The notes: generated from the letters alone by a model not told the origin. A stretch of DNA of 64,000 bases from Gimesia benthica (GCF_009720525.1 NZ_CP043930.1:5592001-5656000), one strand, 5' to 3'; shown: positions 54,520-64,000, counted from the first letter of the stretch. Numbers and translations: made by a program.

Positions 54520-55998
54520 ATGGCGCGCGTGATTGTTCTGTCTCTGTTTACTCTCCTCTGGGCTACCGGAACCCTCTCCGCTGCCAATCAGCCGAATATC
54601 GTGCTGATCTTTATCGATGACATGGGCTGGAAAGATGTCGGATGTTACGACAATGACTTCGTCGACACCCCCCGCATCGATCAGCTGGCGAAAGAGGGGA
54701 TGAAGTTTACCGATTTCTACGCTGCGGGAGCTGTCTGTTCGCCCACGCGATGTGCTCTGCAGTCGGGACAGAATCAGGCGCGAATCGGGATTACCGATTT
54801 CATCTCGGGGCACTGGCGGCCCTTCGAACGTGTGATCACTCCCCGTCCGACGATGGCGCTTCCCCTGGATACGGTTACCGTAGCAGAAGCTCTGAAGCCG
54901 GCTGGTTACACTACCGGCTACATCGGGAAATGGCACCTGGGGAATGGACCTGAATTTCAACCCGATCGACAGGGATATGATTTTTCTGCAGTCATCGGCG
55001 GTCCCCATCTGCCGGGAAAATACCGGGTGCAGGGCCGAAGCGACATGAAACCAAAGACAGGACAATATCGCACAGACTTCGAAGCCGATTTGAGTATCGA
55101 CTTCATTCGGAATAACAAACAGAAACCGTTCTTTCTGATGCTCTCCCCGTTCGCCGTGCATATCCCGCTGGGAGCGATGTCGGACAAGGTGGAGAAGTAC
55201 CGTAAGAAAGCAGCCGACCTCAAACAGGATCTGCCTCATCCGGTTTACGCCGCGATGATTGAGCACTGTGACGAAATGGTGGGACGCATTGTCGATGCCA
55301 TCGAGGCTGAAGGTTTGACGAACGAAACCCTGGTCGTCTTCACTTCTGATAACGGGGGCCTCTATCGTCGGTATGACTACCGGGAGCACGCAGACGACAA
55401 TGTCTCAACCCAGGCACCGCTCAAAGGGGAGAAAGGTTCTCTGCATGAAGGGGGCGTCCGGGTACCTTTAATTATCAAGTATCCGCCTCTGGTGAAGCCA
55501 GGCACCGTCTGTAAGGAACCGACCATCAGCTATGACTTCTATCCGACGTTTGTCGAACTTGCAGGAGCATCGCTGCCGAAAAATCAGACGATCGACGGAA
55601 TCAGTCTGGTACCGTTATTGAAAAATCCGGATGCCCAGCTTAAACGAAGTGCCCTCTACTGGCACTACCCGCATTACCACCATGACCGCCCTGCCAGCAG
55701 TATTCGTGAACGGGACTGGAAACTGATTGAATATCTGGATGGAACCGGGGACATCGAACTCTATCACATCAGTAATGACATCGGTGAAACGAACAATCTG
55801 GCAGGTGAAAAGAAAGGTCGCGTGGCTGATCTCAAGCAGAAACTCAATTCCTGGCGGCACAGTGTCAGTGCCCGGATGCCTTTGCCGAACCCCAGTTATG
55901 ATCCCGACAAGGCGCATGAATGGTGGAATACACGCAGTGGTAAGCCGGTAGACAGTGACAGCCGTAAACGCTTCCCTCCTACCGAAAAAGATCTCTGA
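54520..55998 (+). CDS. Secreted sulfatase (arylsulfatase family)
   Basis: A 492-residue sulfatase from ATG 54520 (GGGAG 8 bases upstream; the frame is open to 54457). Signal peptide about 1-21. NIVLIFIDDMGWKDVG supplies metal-binding aspartates, and CSPTRCALQSG holds Cys73, the standard formylglycine site. TGYIGKWHLG and a C-terminal YHISNDIGETNNLA are further sulfatase blocks. It is a classical type I sulfatase, unlike the CSTSR variant at 7476. The next gene starts 67 bases later. Confidence 0.95.
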   Translation: MARVIVLSLFTLLWATGTLSAANQPNIVLIFIDDMGWKDVGCYDNDFVDTPRIDQLAKEGMKFTDFYAAGAVCSPTRCALQSGQNQARIGITDFISGHWRPFERVITPRPTMALPLDTVTVAEALKPAGYTTGYIGKWHLGNGPEFQPDRQGYDFSAVIGGPHLPGKYRVQGRSDMKPKTGQYRTDFEADLSIDFIRNNKQKPFFLMLSPFAVHIPLGAMSDKVEKYRKKAADLKQDLPHPVYAAMIEHCDEMVGRIVDAIEAEGLTNETLVVFTSDNGGLYRRYDYREHADDNVSTQAPLKGEKGSLHEGGVRVPLIIKYPPLVKPGTVCKEPTISYDFYPTFVELAGASLPKNQTIDGISLVPLLKNPDAQLKRSALYWHYPHYHHDRPASSIRERDWKLIEYLDGTGDIELYHISNDIGETNNLAGEKKGRVADLKQKLNSWRHSVSARMPLPNPSYDPDKAHEWWNTRSGKPVDSDSRKRFPPTEKDL

Positions 55999-56065
55999 GC
56001 GCATTCATGACCATCAGTTTGTGACTTGATTTCCTTCTGCACCATTCTTTCCAGGTCGCTGAGAT

Positions 56066-57826
56066 ATGAACTCTTATTTTCTGAAGACGCTGCTCTGTCT
56101 GGTTCTGTTTGTCTGTTTTGAGTGGCAGCTTTCTGCTGCTGAGGCCCCCACCGACAAACCCCTGCTGCAGGAAACGTTTCAGGAGCCGCTCTCGAAAGAC
56201 TGGTTCTGGGGTTTGGGAACCTGGAAAGCTGAAAAGGGGATCCTCCGCGGCTACGAATCGGGACCTCGTCGACATGGTCCCGTCAAGATGCGGCGATTCG
56301 AACTGGGGGATGGCGTTGTTGATTTCGAATTTCGTCTGGAAGGCAAAGCACGGTTCGCGGGGATCATCTTTAACGGTTCGCAGCAGCGGGGGCATATTGT
56401 GCACCTCGTGATCAGCCAGGACCAGATCCGTGTGTTGGGACATGCGAAGAAAGGGGAGACCGAGAACCTGCTGCAACAGTCCCACAAAATTGAGACGGGC
56501 AAATGGTATCCGGCGCAGGTTCGCTTTGATGGGCCCAGCATGACCGCAACCGTTGATGGTCGGAAATTTACGGTCAAGGCCGACTACATCGCCGAACCCA
56601 AACTGACATTCGGCCTGGGCGGAGATTCCGGCGGACCCGCGGGGGAGAAAGCAGGAGCACTCGAGTTTCGGAACCTGAAAATCAGTTCTGCTCCGACTGT
56701 GCAGACATCTCTGTCCGAGGCAGGGCGGGCAGAGATCCGATCCGAAATCCAGGCAGTGATTGACGAAGGTTATTATCCGGGCATCTCGATTCTGCTGATT
56801 CACCGCGGCCAGGTCGTGATGCGGGAGGCACACGGGGTTGTTGATGTAGAGACGAAAAAACCGTTCACCGTCGATCAGCTCTGCTGGCTCGCATCAACGG
56901 GGAAACTCTTTACCGCGACACTGATGGCATCACTGGCAGACGAAGGCTTGCTGACCTTCGACGACCCGATCGCGAAGACCTGGCCTGCCTTTGCAGATAT
57001 CCGGCTCTCCGATGGATCAAAGCCCCGGGACCCGGTTCGCCTGCGACACGCTCTGAGTCATACCTCCGGAATTCCAAATGATAACTGGCTCAAGGCAGAA
57101 CGCGAGTTGGAGAAGAACAGTTCCCAACTCGCAGGCTACGTGGCTCCCCAGACTGCAGAGGACTTTATCAATGCCTGTCTGAAACTGGGACTGGTTGTCG
57201 AACCGGGAACAAAGATGATGTATGGACGCCCGATTGATCTGACAGCCTGTGTGGCTGAAAAAGTGACGGGGAACACGTTCATTACATTGATGCAGGAGCG
57301 GGTTTTTCAGCCGCTGGGCTTACAGCATACGACCATTCAGCCGACACCAGAGGAACTAAAACAGCTGGCCCCCCTGTATTCTTCAACGAAACCGGGAGTA
57401 TTCGAGCCGGATCAATTTGGACTGGAAGTAGCAGCCCGTCAGAATAAAGGGCTTTCGACGGCGGGAGGCGGCGTCTATTCAACACTCGACGATCTGGGGA
57501 CGCTGATGCAACTGCACCTCAATAGAGGAAAGCATGCCGGGAAACAGTTGATCCGCGCTGAAACACTCGAGCTGTTGTATCAGCCACAGCCGGGAACGAA
57601 CGGACGATATGGACTGGCCTTTCAGATTAAAGACAGTCAGGTCAACGGACATTCGCGAATTCTGTCTCACCCCGGCTACTCAGGGCCGGTTGCCTGGATC
57701 GATTTTGAACGCGATCTGGCAGGCGTTCTGCTGATGCAGAGCAACACGGTCCAGCGTACGAAGCATCACAATCGCATCATCGATACCATCTATCGCTATC
57801 TTCCAGCGCAAGCCAAATCGGACTGA
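56066..57826 (+). CDS. Secreted serine hydrolase: DUF1080-like + beta-lactamase-class-C domains
   Basis: A 586-residue exported protein. After a signal peptide (about 1-26) comes a DUF1080/LamG-like beta-sandwich (about 30-215: LQETFQEPLSKDWFWGLGTW through LEFRNLKIS). A class-C beta-lactamase/penicillin-binding-protein-like domain follows (about 225-580), with Ser277-x-x-Lys280 in ASTGK, a Tyr-containing MMYGRPIDL in the second motif position and HPGYSGP in the third. It is probably a hydrolase acting on a carbohydrate-linked substrate, not necessarily a beta-lactam. It follows the sulfatase 67 bases downstream, on the same strand. Confidence 0.9.
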   Translation: MNSYFLKTLLCLVLFVCFEWQLSAAEAPTDKPLLQETFQEPLSKDWFWGLGTWKAEKGILRGYESGPRRHGPVKMRRFELGDGVVDFEFRLEGKARFAGIIFNGSQQRGHIVHLVISQDQIRVLGHAKKGETENLLQQSHKIETGKWYPAQVRFDGPSMTATVDGRKFTVKADYIAEPKLTFGLGGDSGGPAGEKAGALEFRNLKISSAPTVQTSLSEAGRAEIRSEIQAVIDEGYYPGISILLIHRGQVVMREAHGVVDVETKKPFTVDQLCWLASTGKLFTATLMASLADEGLLTFDDPIAKTWPAFADIRLSDGSKPRDPVRLRHALSHTSGIPNDNWLKAERELEKNSSQLAGYVAPQTAEDFINACLKLGLVVEPGTKMMYGRPIDLTACVAEKVTGNTFITLMQERVFQPLGLQHTTIQPTPEELKQLAPLYSSTKPGVFEPDQFGLEVAARQNKGLSTAGGGVYSTLDDLGTLMQLHLNRGKHAGKQLIRAETLELLYQPQPGTNGRYGLAFQIKDSQVNGHSRILSHPGYSGPVAWIDFERDLAGVLLMQSNTVQRTKHHNRIIDTIYRYLPAQAKSD

Positions 57827-57897
57827 TTCGGGAATCTCAAAAGAGAATACATCGATCACTCGAAGAGAATCATTTTGTAAGTGGAGTTTGTTGATCC

Positions 57898-58404
57898 ATG
57901 TTTGCTGTTCCAATCCTGGTCTGGCCAGTGATTTGTGTATTGGCTCTGTTGTTGTTTGTGGCCATCTTGATTGAATTTCTCACGCAGCGCATTCCTAACT
58001 GGCTGAATCTGGCGGGTGTCTTCACCGGATTAGCGCTGATCGTCTTTGATCATCAGTGGACCATGCATCTCACTGGATTCCTGGTGGGATTTGGTATCGG
58101 AATTATGCTGATGAGCAAAGGGTATGTTTCCGCAGGCTTTTCAAAACTGCTGATCGCCATCGGCACCGTCGCGGGGCCTGTCGTCCCCTTGATTACCCTG
58201 GTCGTCTGCATTCTGCTGATTCTGGGAGCTTCAGTCTACGACAAGGTTCGGGGGCGTTACGAGAATACATTTGAGGTGCCCGAAGAGCTGGAAGTCCAGG
58301 ATGATGATACGCGTCGGCCAGGAGCATGGTTGGTCAAGGGATCATTATTTCTTTCGCTGACGACCGTTCTGGGACTTTTGTTGCTTTTTCAACCCTGGAA
58401 GTAA
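57898..58404 (+). CDS. A24 prepilin-peptidase-like membrane protein lacking catalytic aspartates
   Basis: A 168-residue protein with about five hydrophobic segments. EFLTQRIPNWLNLAG (26-40) matches the DxxxxxIPNxL entry motif of prepilin/TadV-type (A24) peptidases, but the catalytic Asp is Glu26. The second motif, normally GGGD.KLL, reads SAGFSKLLIAIG with Ser82 in place of Asp. The fold is probably kept while the protease is inactive. No pilus genes are near. It starts 71 bases after the hydrolase gene. Confidence 0.75.
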   Translation: MFAVPILVWPVICVLALLLFVAILIEFLTQRIPNWLNLAGVFTGLALIVFDHQWTMHLTGFLVGFGIGIMLMSKGYVSAGFSKLLIAIGTVAGPVVPLITLVVCILLILGASVYDKVRGRYENTFEVPEELEVQDDDTRRPGAWLVKGSLFLSLTTVLGLLLLFQPWK

Positions 58405-58772
58405 CAGAAATACCTTTTGAAGGATGTGTTCTCGTGTACACTTTTTGTGTTTGCAGTGCAGACAGACCGCGGCACTTCTTCATATTTCTTGTTTGACTTC
58501 GCAAAATGTGGGTGAAGTTCTGCAATGTCTGCAAAGTTCCGAGATTTCCCATGTATTCCTGATTAAGATCCGGAAATCGTGTTGCTTTATTTCATGAATT
58601 TCAATACTAAACGCTCACCAGTAGTAAAGCTTGAATTAGGCGCCTGCGGTGAGTTCCCGTGAATCAGAAACTGCTTGAGATGAATCGAGGGACTGGGGGA
58701 TGTTCCCGCACTGGTACAGGTTGGTTCTAATTCGTTCAACCTCAACCGTCTGAAACAGGACAGGAAAAGCAG
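58405..58772. other. Intergenic region upstream of rfbA
   Basis: These 368 bases hold no supported gene; minus-strand frames here show no family. A weak GGTTG/CAACC inverted pair lies close to the rfbA start. It probably carries the promoter of the glycan locus, but no clear -35/-10 was identified. Confidence 0.35.
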
Positions 58773-59642
58773 ATGTCGAGAAAAGGAATCGTACTGGCAG
58801 GAGGATCCGGGACCCGCCTTCATCCGGTGACCAAAGTTGTTTCCAAGCAACTGTTGCCAATTTATGATAAGCCGATGATCTACTATCCTCTTTCCTCTTT
58901 GATGTTGGCCGGGATCAGAGAAATATTGATTATTTCAACACCACATGACCTCCCTATGTTCCAGGATCTACTCGGAACGGGAGAGCAGTGGGGCGTGCGG
59001 TTTGAATATGCCGAACAGCCATCTCCGGACGGTCTGGCGCAGGCTTTTCTGATTGGTGAGGACTTTGTCGGATCCGATCCAGCCTGTCTGATCCTGGGGG
59101 ACAATATTTTCTACGGACACGGCTTCACAGAAAGCCTGAAAGCGGCTGCGGCCCGCGAACACGGGGCGACTGTATTTGGATATCAGGTACATGATCCGGA
59201 ACGGTTCGGCGTTGTTGAATTTGACAGTGAATTCAAGGCGCTTTCGATTGAAGAAAAACCAGTGAAGCCCAAATCGAATTACGCGGTAACGGGCCTGTAT
59301 TTTTACGATAACGACGTGATTGAAATCGCGAAAAACGTGAAGCCTTCAGCGCGGGGCGAACTCGAAATCACCACTGTCAATAATGCCTATCTGGAACGTG
59401 GTGACTTACACGTGGAACTGCTGGGACGTGGTCATGCCTGGTTTGACACCGGGACACATGAAAGTCTGCAGGATGCCAGCCATTTCTTTCAGACCATTGA
59501 ACATCGTCAGGGTCTGAAAATTGCCTGTCTGGAAGAAATCGCCTTCCAGAAAGGCTGGATTTCCAAAGATCAGTTGGCAAATCAGATCGAGGCTCTCGGA
59601 AAAACTAATTATGGCCAGTACTTGATGAGGCTACTGGACTAG
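58773..59642 (+). CDS. rfbA: Glucose-1-phosphate thymidylyltransferase
   Basis: RfbA makes dTDP-glucose, the first step to dTDP-rhamnose and related sugars. The 289-residue protein has the nucleotide loop [51 protein letters not shown] and GLYFYDNDV, all in family order and length. A purine-rich ACAGGAAAAGCAG precedes ATG 58773. rfbBCD are not in the window. The following genes encode glycosyltransferases, one of a rhamnosyl type. Confidence 0.96.
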   Translation: MSRKGIVLAGGSGTRLHPVTKVVSKQLLPIYDKPMIYYPLSSLMLAGIREILIISTPHDLPMFQDLLGTGEQWGVRFEYAEQPSPDGLAQAFLIGEDFVGSDPACLILGDNIFYGHGFTESLKAAAAREHGATVFGYQVHDPERFGVVEFDSEFKALSIEEKPVKPKSNYAVTGLYFYDNDVIEIAKNVKPSARGELEITTVNNAYLERGDLHVELLGRGHAWFDTGTHESLQDASHFFQTIEHRQGLKIACLEEIAFQKGWISKDQLANQIEALGKTNYGQYLMRLLD

Positions 59643-60074
59643 CTGGTCTTCCCAGGAAATTGTGTTTTTTATATAAGACACTCATTTCATAAAACTAAAT
59701 CGGGAATTGTCCAGATTCACAGCGTCCACATCTGTTTGATGGAATCCAGAGCCTCCTTGTCAGCCACACTTTCTAACTGCTAACTGCTTTGTTCGTAATG
59801 GTTACGACGAATTTCAGCGGAAGGTTGTATCAAATGAGACTGAGGCAATCTGGCGGATCAATTTCAATTTCTGAAAATACTGAGCAACGTCATAACAGAA
59901 TTAAGCTGAAAAGACGTTTCATTGATGATGGATCTTTTGCAGGGAAGCAACGGGAGCTAAAACGACCAGGATATCACAGGCATCATGAGCAGGATTCTTG
60001 CAGTGAATCCGATGTCTAAGCTGATTCAGGATTCGTTCGAGTACCTTTCGAAGCATATTAACAGGGAAAGTTAG
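59643..60074. other. Intergenic region between rfbA and the glycosyltransferase genes
   Basis: These 432 AT-rich bases contain a 76-codon frame (59789-60019) that I do not support. A small direct repeat (AACTGCT twice) is the only structure noted. Confidence 0.35.
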
Positions 60075-62726
60075 ATGACAGTCGAAAAAGCATCAGAGTC
60101 TAGTAGAGCTATTCAGGGACGAACTGCAGATACCTGTTCCTTATCTCAAAGTGAAATCACTCGCCTGTTTTCTCCCTATCAAAATGCTCCCGTTCGTATC
60201 CTGAAGATGGGGGTCAGTTCGGAAAGCCCCTTGGATCAGTGGTCACAATATTTTGCGAAACTGGAAAAGATTGTTGGCTGTGACCTCGCTCAGTCTGCTG
60301 CAGAATTAACATTCAAGAACCCCTGTATTGAGCTTGTTGAGGGGGATGTAAATCAACCTGTGACCTGGGAGCAGATCCTGAATCACAGCGACTCCTACAC
60401 AATCATGATTGACGAGGGCGCCCGACAGTCCAGCCAGGTCATTCAGACATTTCTACAGTACTTTCCGCTGATCGAAAATAACGGCGTGTATGCGATTCAA
60501 GGTTTGCAGTGCAGCTATTGGGAGGAATTCGGCGGAGGCCTGTATCATCCCTTTTCCCCAATAGCATTTTTCAAACGCCTGGTTGACATTCTCAACCACG
60601 ATCATTGGGGGGTGACGAAAAGCCGTGCTGAGTTCCTCAAAGTATTTGCATCTGAATACAACATCGAACTCGATGAGGCAACTTTGGATTCGATCAGTCG
60701 GATTGAGTTTACGAACTCAATGTGTGTCATTAAAAAGTCAGCAGCAGAGACCAGTCTCAGGGGGCTGCGTTTGTTTTCCGGAGAAGTTGGAGATTTGGCT
60801 GAAAATGCTGAGACACCAGATCAGAGCGAGAATCTCTGGTCAGATGATGCTTCTGCTCTGGAAGATCAGCTTCGCCTGAGCAATCAACTGGTGACAGACT
60901 TGCAACAGGCATTGGCCCGACAGAGTGAAACGGCCCAGAACCTGCAACAGGAAGTCACCCGGTATCATTCCTCACTGAGTTGGAAAGTCACCCGGCCGTT
61001 ACGGGTGAGCAGAAGAGTGCTCGGTAAAACCTACCATCGTGCCAGAAGGGTTGCCCTCAAACCCAGAGAAACTCTGCGGTCCTACATTGATTCACGCAAA
61101 AACAGACTTGACTACGAAAGCTGGACCAAAGCGCATGAACTCTCGAAAGGCAGTCTCAAAAAACAAAGAAAGATCTGCTCAACTTTTGAATATCAGCCTT
61201 TAATCAGCATCATTCTGCCGGTTTACAAAATTGATAAAAAGATTTTTGAGGAAACCATCAATTCTGTTTTGGCACAATCTTACACCAATTGGGAAATCTG
61301 CATTGCCTTTGCCTACGCAGAGGATCAGGAGATGCTCGAGTATCTTCAGGAACTCGCCGCGAAAGATAAGCGATTCAAAGTGGAAGTCTGCGAAAATAAA
61401 GGGATATCTGCGAACTCAAATGTGAGTCTTGCTCTGGCCGAGGGAGATTTTATTGCCCTGCTGGATCACGATGACATCCTCGCTCCGTTTGCACTGTATG
61501 AGGTGGTCAGGAAATTAAATGAAAGTTCGGATGTCGATTTTCTTTATTCGGACAAGGATTGTGTCAACGAGTCAGGAGAGCAGCGACTGAATGCGTTATT
61601 CAAACCGGACTGGAGCCCGGAAATTATGTATTCCGTTAATTACCTGACGCACTTCAATATCATTCGTCGGAGCGTTGTGGAAGACATAGGTGGATTCCGC
61701 AGTGAGACAGATGGTGCTCAGGACTGGGACCTGTTTCTACGCGTTTCGCAGGTTACAGAGAAAATTGAACGAATTACCGGCGTCTTCTATCATTGGCGAA
61801 TTCATATTGGTTCCACTGCATCAGGCATTGAAGCCAAGCCTTATGCGATTGCCAGCCAATTGAAGACGATTGAAGATCATGTTGCATTCAAAGGCTTTGA
61901 TGCACATGTCGAACTGAATGCTGATTCTGGGTTCCGGATCTTATGGAATGGTACCAGTCAGACAACGGTCGATATGCTCATCGATGTTGAGCATGCTTCT
62001 TCCGAACGCCTGAATGCATTGATTGAAAATGTCTATGCTAACTCTGGTGATTATGAAGTCAGTCTCTTCTGCCTGGTCAAATCGAATTTCGACTGGAGAC
62101 CATCTTCACAGGTTCGAAAGAAACTGTCACAAATCAAAACCAGAACTTATGACACTCCGGAGCAGAAGACCGCTATCATGCATCAACTGGTGCAACAGGG
62201 GGATGGCGACTGTTTGGTTTTCACAACCGATTCCGTTCAGGAATTGAACGAACAATGTCTGACAGAACTGGTTGGCTGGACGACTCAAAACCCTGAGATC
62301 GCATTTACGAGTTCGCTGGTTCTCGACCCCAATGAAACTGTGGTGGAAGCCGGTCTGATTGTAGACAAACATGGAAACGGCACCCCCCTGTTCAGAGACA
62401 GTATTTTAAGACAATGGGGCTGGTTCGGTGGACCACTCTGGTATCGAAACTGTTCGGCCAGTAACCCCTGGATGGTATCCGTTGCCCGGTCGGAATATCA
62501 GGGGATTGGAGGCCTTGATGACGAGTTGGAATACAGAAAAGCATTCATAAATCTGTGTGGAAAGATCAGATCGACCGGTAAGCGTGGGTTCGTGAATCCG
62601 CATGCCAGGGTTAAGCTGGTTCAAAAACCTGAAAATGATATTCCAGCTTTCGACGAATCATTGACGGAAGATCCTTACTTTCATCCCTATTTTTCATCTG
62701 CGTATCCATTGGAGCTTAAACATTGA
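60075..62726 (+). CDS. Multidomain glycosyltransferase: methyltransferase-like + GT2
   Basis: An 883-residue cytoplasmic protein. The N-terminal ~190 residues resemble a class I methyltransferase of the sugar-O-methyltransferase type (KMGVSSESPLDQW, IVGCDLAQSA, YTIMIDEGA). A coiled-coil stretch (about 265-300) with SLSWKVTRPLR links to a GT2 (GT-A) domain that starts near 375 (LISIILPVYK) with the DxD-type metal site in LLDHDDIL (about 463) and the late QDWDLFLRVSQ. The final ~270 residues are less clear. It probably transfers, and perhaps methylates, a surface-glycan sugar. Its stop overlaps the next start. Confidence 0.88.
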   Translation: MTVEKASESSRAIQGRTADTCSLSQSEITRLFSPYQNAPVRILKMGVSSESPLDQWSQYFAKLEKIVGCDLAQSAAELTFKNPCIELVEGDVNQPVTWEQILNHSDSYTIMIDEGARQSSQVIQTFLQYFPLIENNGVYAIQGLQCSYWEEFGGGLYHPFSPIAFFKRLVDILNHDHWGVTKSRAEFLKVFASEYNIELDEATLDSISRIEFTNSMCVIKKSAAETSLRGLRLFSGEVGDLAENAETPDQSENLWSDDASALEDQLRLSNQLVTDLQQALARQSETAQNLQQEVTRYHSSLSWKVTRPLRVSRRVLGKTYHRARRVALKPRETLRSYIDSRKNRLDYESWTKAHELSKGSLKKQRKICSTFEYQPLISIILPVYKIDKKIFEETINSVLAQSYTNWEICIAFAYAEDQEMLEYLQELAAKDKRFKVEVCENKGISANSNVSLALAEGDFIALLDHDDILAPFALYEVVRKLNESSDVDFLYSDKDCVNESGEQRLNALFKPDWSPEIMYSVNYLTHFNIIRRSVVEDIGGFRSETDGAQDWDLFLRVSQVTEKIERITGVFYHWRIHIGSTASGIEAKPYAIASQLKTIEDHVAFKGFDAHVELNADSGFRILWNGTSQTTVDMLIDVEHASSERLNALIENVYANSGDYEVSLFCLVKSNFDWRPSSQVRKKLSQIKTRTYDTPEQKTAIMHQLVQQGDGDCLVFTTDSVQELNEQCLTELVGWTTQNPEIAFTSSLVLDPNETVVEAGLIVDKHGNGTPLFRDSILRQWGWFGGPLWYRNCSASNPWMVSVARSEYQGIGGLDDELEYRKAFINLCGKIRSTGKRGFVNPHARVKLVQKPENDIPAFDESLTEDPYFHPYFSSAYPLELKH

Positions 62727-64000
62727 TAAAAAGAAAACTGAAAAATGGGATTAAAAGTGCCCTGCGTAAGGTGCGTGCGTTCTTGCCTACAGAAACGGGG
62801 GCCTTCGACCAGGCCGTCGCATTGGCACAAATCTGTGATTGTACCCTCGAAGATTTGAAAGTACCGCAGCAGAACTTTGATCGGGTGAATCCTGATGCTG
62901 ATGCGCGAGTCTGTAACTGGTATTTACCCTACTTTGATAACGCCTTTTACGGCGGGATCATGACCATCCTGAGATTTGCGAACTACCTCTCATCAGAAGA
63001 AAATGTAAAACAGCGATTTCTGATCTGTTCTGACGGTGATCGAGAATTTATTGCAAAGCAGATTGCCAAAGCATTTCCCGGGCTGGCTGACTCAGAAGTC
63101 ATTATGCTGGATTCCCTTGAGGCACTGAATAATATCCCGCCATCCGATTATTCGATTGCGACTCTGTGGACTACTGCCTATATCCTGCTCAAGGTGAATA
63201 ATACGGGGCTCAAATTTTACTTCATTCAGGATTATGAGCCGCTGTTTTATGCCGCCGGCTCAACTTACGCTCAGGCAGAATTGCCCTACTGGTTCGGTTT
63301 TTATGGAATCGCCAATACTGTCAGCCTGAAAAATATCTATGAGCAGAAATACGGGGGCAAGGCCCAGTACCTGACACCCTGTGTCGATCGAACCGTGTTT
63401 CACCCCGGGTCTGTTCCCCGGGATCAGAAAAAGAAAAAAATCTTTCTCTATGCGAGACCAAATGCACCGAGAAACGGTTTTGAAATTACCATGACCACGG
63501 TGAAACTGCTGAAGAATATGTATCAGGACAAAATCGAAATTGTCTGTGCCGGGGGGAAATGGAACCCCAGTGACTATGGGCTGGGAGGCGTTGTTGAGAA
63601 TCTTGGGCTGCTCAGCTATCAGGAAACAGGCGATTTATATCGATCCTGTCACATCGGTTTTGTCATGATGATGACGCGTCATCCCTCGTATTTGCCTTTT
63701 GAATTCATGGCCAGCGGCACTCTGGTTGTGACCAACTATAACCCAGCCAATCTCTGGTTTCTCAAAGATGGCGAAAACTGCCTGCTCTCACCGGCCTCGG
63801 CTAGTTCGCTATGCGAAACACTGTCATTTGCCATCGATAATTATGATGACTTACAGGGCATTCGAGACCATGCATTGCGCTCGATCGATGAGAATCACAG
63901 CAGCTGGGAGACGGAGTTAAAGAAAATAGCTGAGTTTTTAAAAGCACCAGGCGAACCGAATGAAAATCTGAACTTTTACTCGATGAAGCATAGTGCTTAA
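62723..64000 (+). CDS. Glycosyltransferase, WsaF-like (rhamnosyltransferase, GT4)
   Basis: A 425-residue GT-B glycosyltransferase. It starts at TTG 62723 (GGAG at 62711-62714), overlapping the upstream stop by 3 bases (62724-62726), so it is translationally coupled. The N-terminal half has YFDNAFYGGIMTILRFANYL and FIQDYEP; the C-terminal half has KKIFLYARPNAPRNG, the ENLGLLSYQETGDLYRSC turn and LPFEFMASGTLVVTNYN for nucleotide-sugar binding. This order matches WsaF-type rhamnosyltransferases. With rfbA nearby, dTDP-rhamnose is the likely donor (inference). The stop codon is the last three bases of the window, so it is complete. Confidence 0.88.
   Translation: MIKRKLKNGIKSALRKVRAFLPTETGAFDQAVALAQICDCTLEDLKVPQQNFDRVNPDADARVCNWYLPYFDNAFYGGIMTILRFANYLSSEENVKQRFLICSDGDREFIAKQIAKAFPGLADSEVIMLDSLEALNNIPPSDYSIATLWTTAYILLKVNNTGLKFYFIQDYEPLFYAAGSTYAQAELPYWFGFYGIANTVSLKNIYEQKYGGKAQYLTPCVDRTVFHPGSVPRDQKKKKIFLYARPNAPRNGFEITMTTVKLLKNMYQDKIEIVCAGGKWNPSDYGLGGVVENLGLLSYQETGDLYRSCHIGFVMMMTRHPSYLPFEFMASGTLVVTNYNPANLWFLKDGENCLLSPASASSLCETLSFAIDNYDDLQGIRDHALRSIDENHSSWETELKKIAEFLKAPGEPNENLNFYSMKHSA

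Overview
The window reads as chromosomal DNA of a planctomycete, most like the Gimesia/Planctomyces maris group. This is inferred from gene content, not from a database search. Pointers are two formylglycine-type sulfatases, secreted proteins with 3-keto-disaccharide-hydrolase (DUF1080), ThuA, VCBS and TPR domains, a tandem double-length UvrA as in the related Chlamydiae, and many secreted proteins of no clear family. GC content is moderate by eye and drops in the 49-51 kb and 59-64 kb stretches.

Layout. 0-2 kb: the 5' end of a Tat-exported protein and a beta-helix protein (minus), then tadA. 2.7-7.4 kb: an atypical csrA, uppS-cdsA, a minus-strand hisG/amino-acid-kinase pair converging on cdsA, and cysC with a strong terminator. 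7.4-12.2 kb: a sulfatase, a small zinc-ribbon-like protein, tRNA-Gln(CTG) with promoter and terminator, and two TPR proteins. 12.2-17.6 kb: a ~1610-residue inverse-autotransporter-like adhesin with a long beta-helix. 17.6-26.1 kb: an aspartate-type aminotransferase, an unknown secreted protein, SppA, a VCBS-repeat protein and a DUF368 polyprenyl-phosphate transporter. 26.2-33.2 kb: a 2323-residue tandem UvrA with an extra C-terminal domain. 33.4-40.5 kb: ispE-spoVG (SpoVG carries an inserted zinc ribbon), a DUF1080 lipoprotein, a ThuA protein, an SDR, an Old-Yellow-Enzyme-type oxidoreductase and a frameshifted ParA. 40.7-47 kb: metX-metW, an oligoendopeptidase F, a frameshifted DDAH-like amidinotransferase and an unknown secreted protein. 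47-49 kb: an anti-anti-sigma/anti-sigma kinase pair and tRNA-Asn(GTT). 49.2-51.2 kb: an epimerase remnant, an acyltransferase and AT-rich DNA, which looks like a recombination scar beside the tRNA. 51.2-58.4 kb: a large TPR protein, a second sulfatase, a beta-lactamase-fold hydrolase and an A24-like membrane protein without its catalytic aspartates. 58.8-64 kb: rfbA and two glycosyltransferases, the start of a rhamnose-containing surface-glycan locus.

Functional threads. Undecaprenyl-phosphate supply and recycling is covered by uppS, ispE and the DUF368 protein. cdsA feeds phospholipid synthesis. metX/metW and cysC serve sulfur assimilation and methionine. The sulfatases, DUF1080 and ThuA proteins fit a polysaccharide-degrading marine lifestyle. 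The strongest leads are the tandem UvrA and its unassigned C-terminal domain, the zinc-ribbon SpoVG, the CsrA lacking its key RNA-binding arginine, the beta-barrel/beta-helix adhesin, two single-base homopolymer frameshifts (parA and the DDAH-like gene), and the epimerase scar next to tRNA-Asn. I saw no CRISPR array, insertion sequence or complete mobile element.
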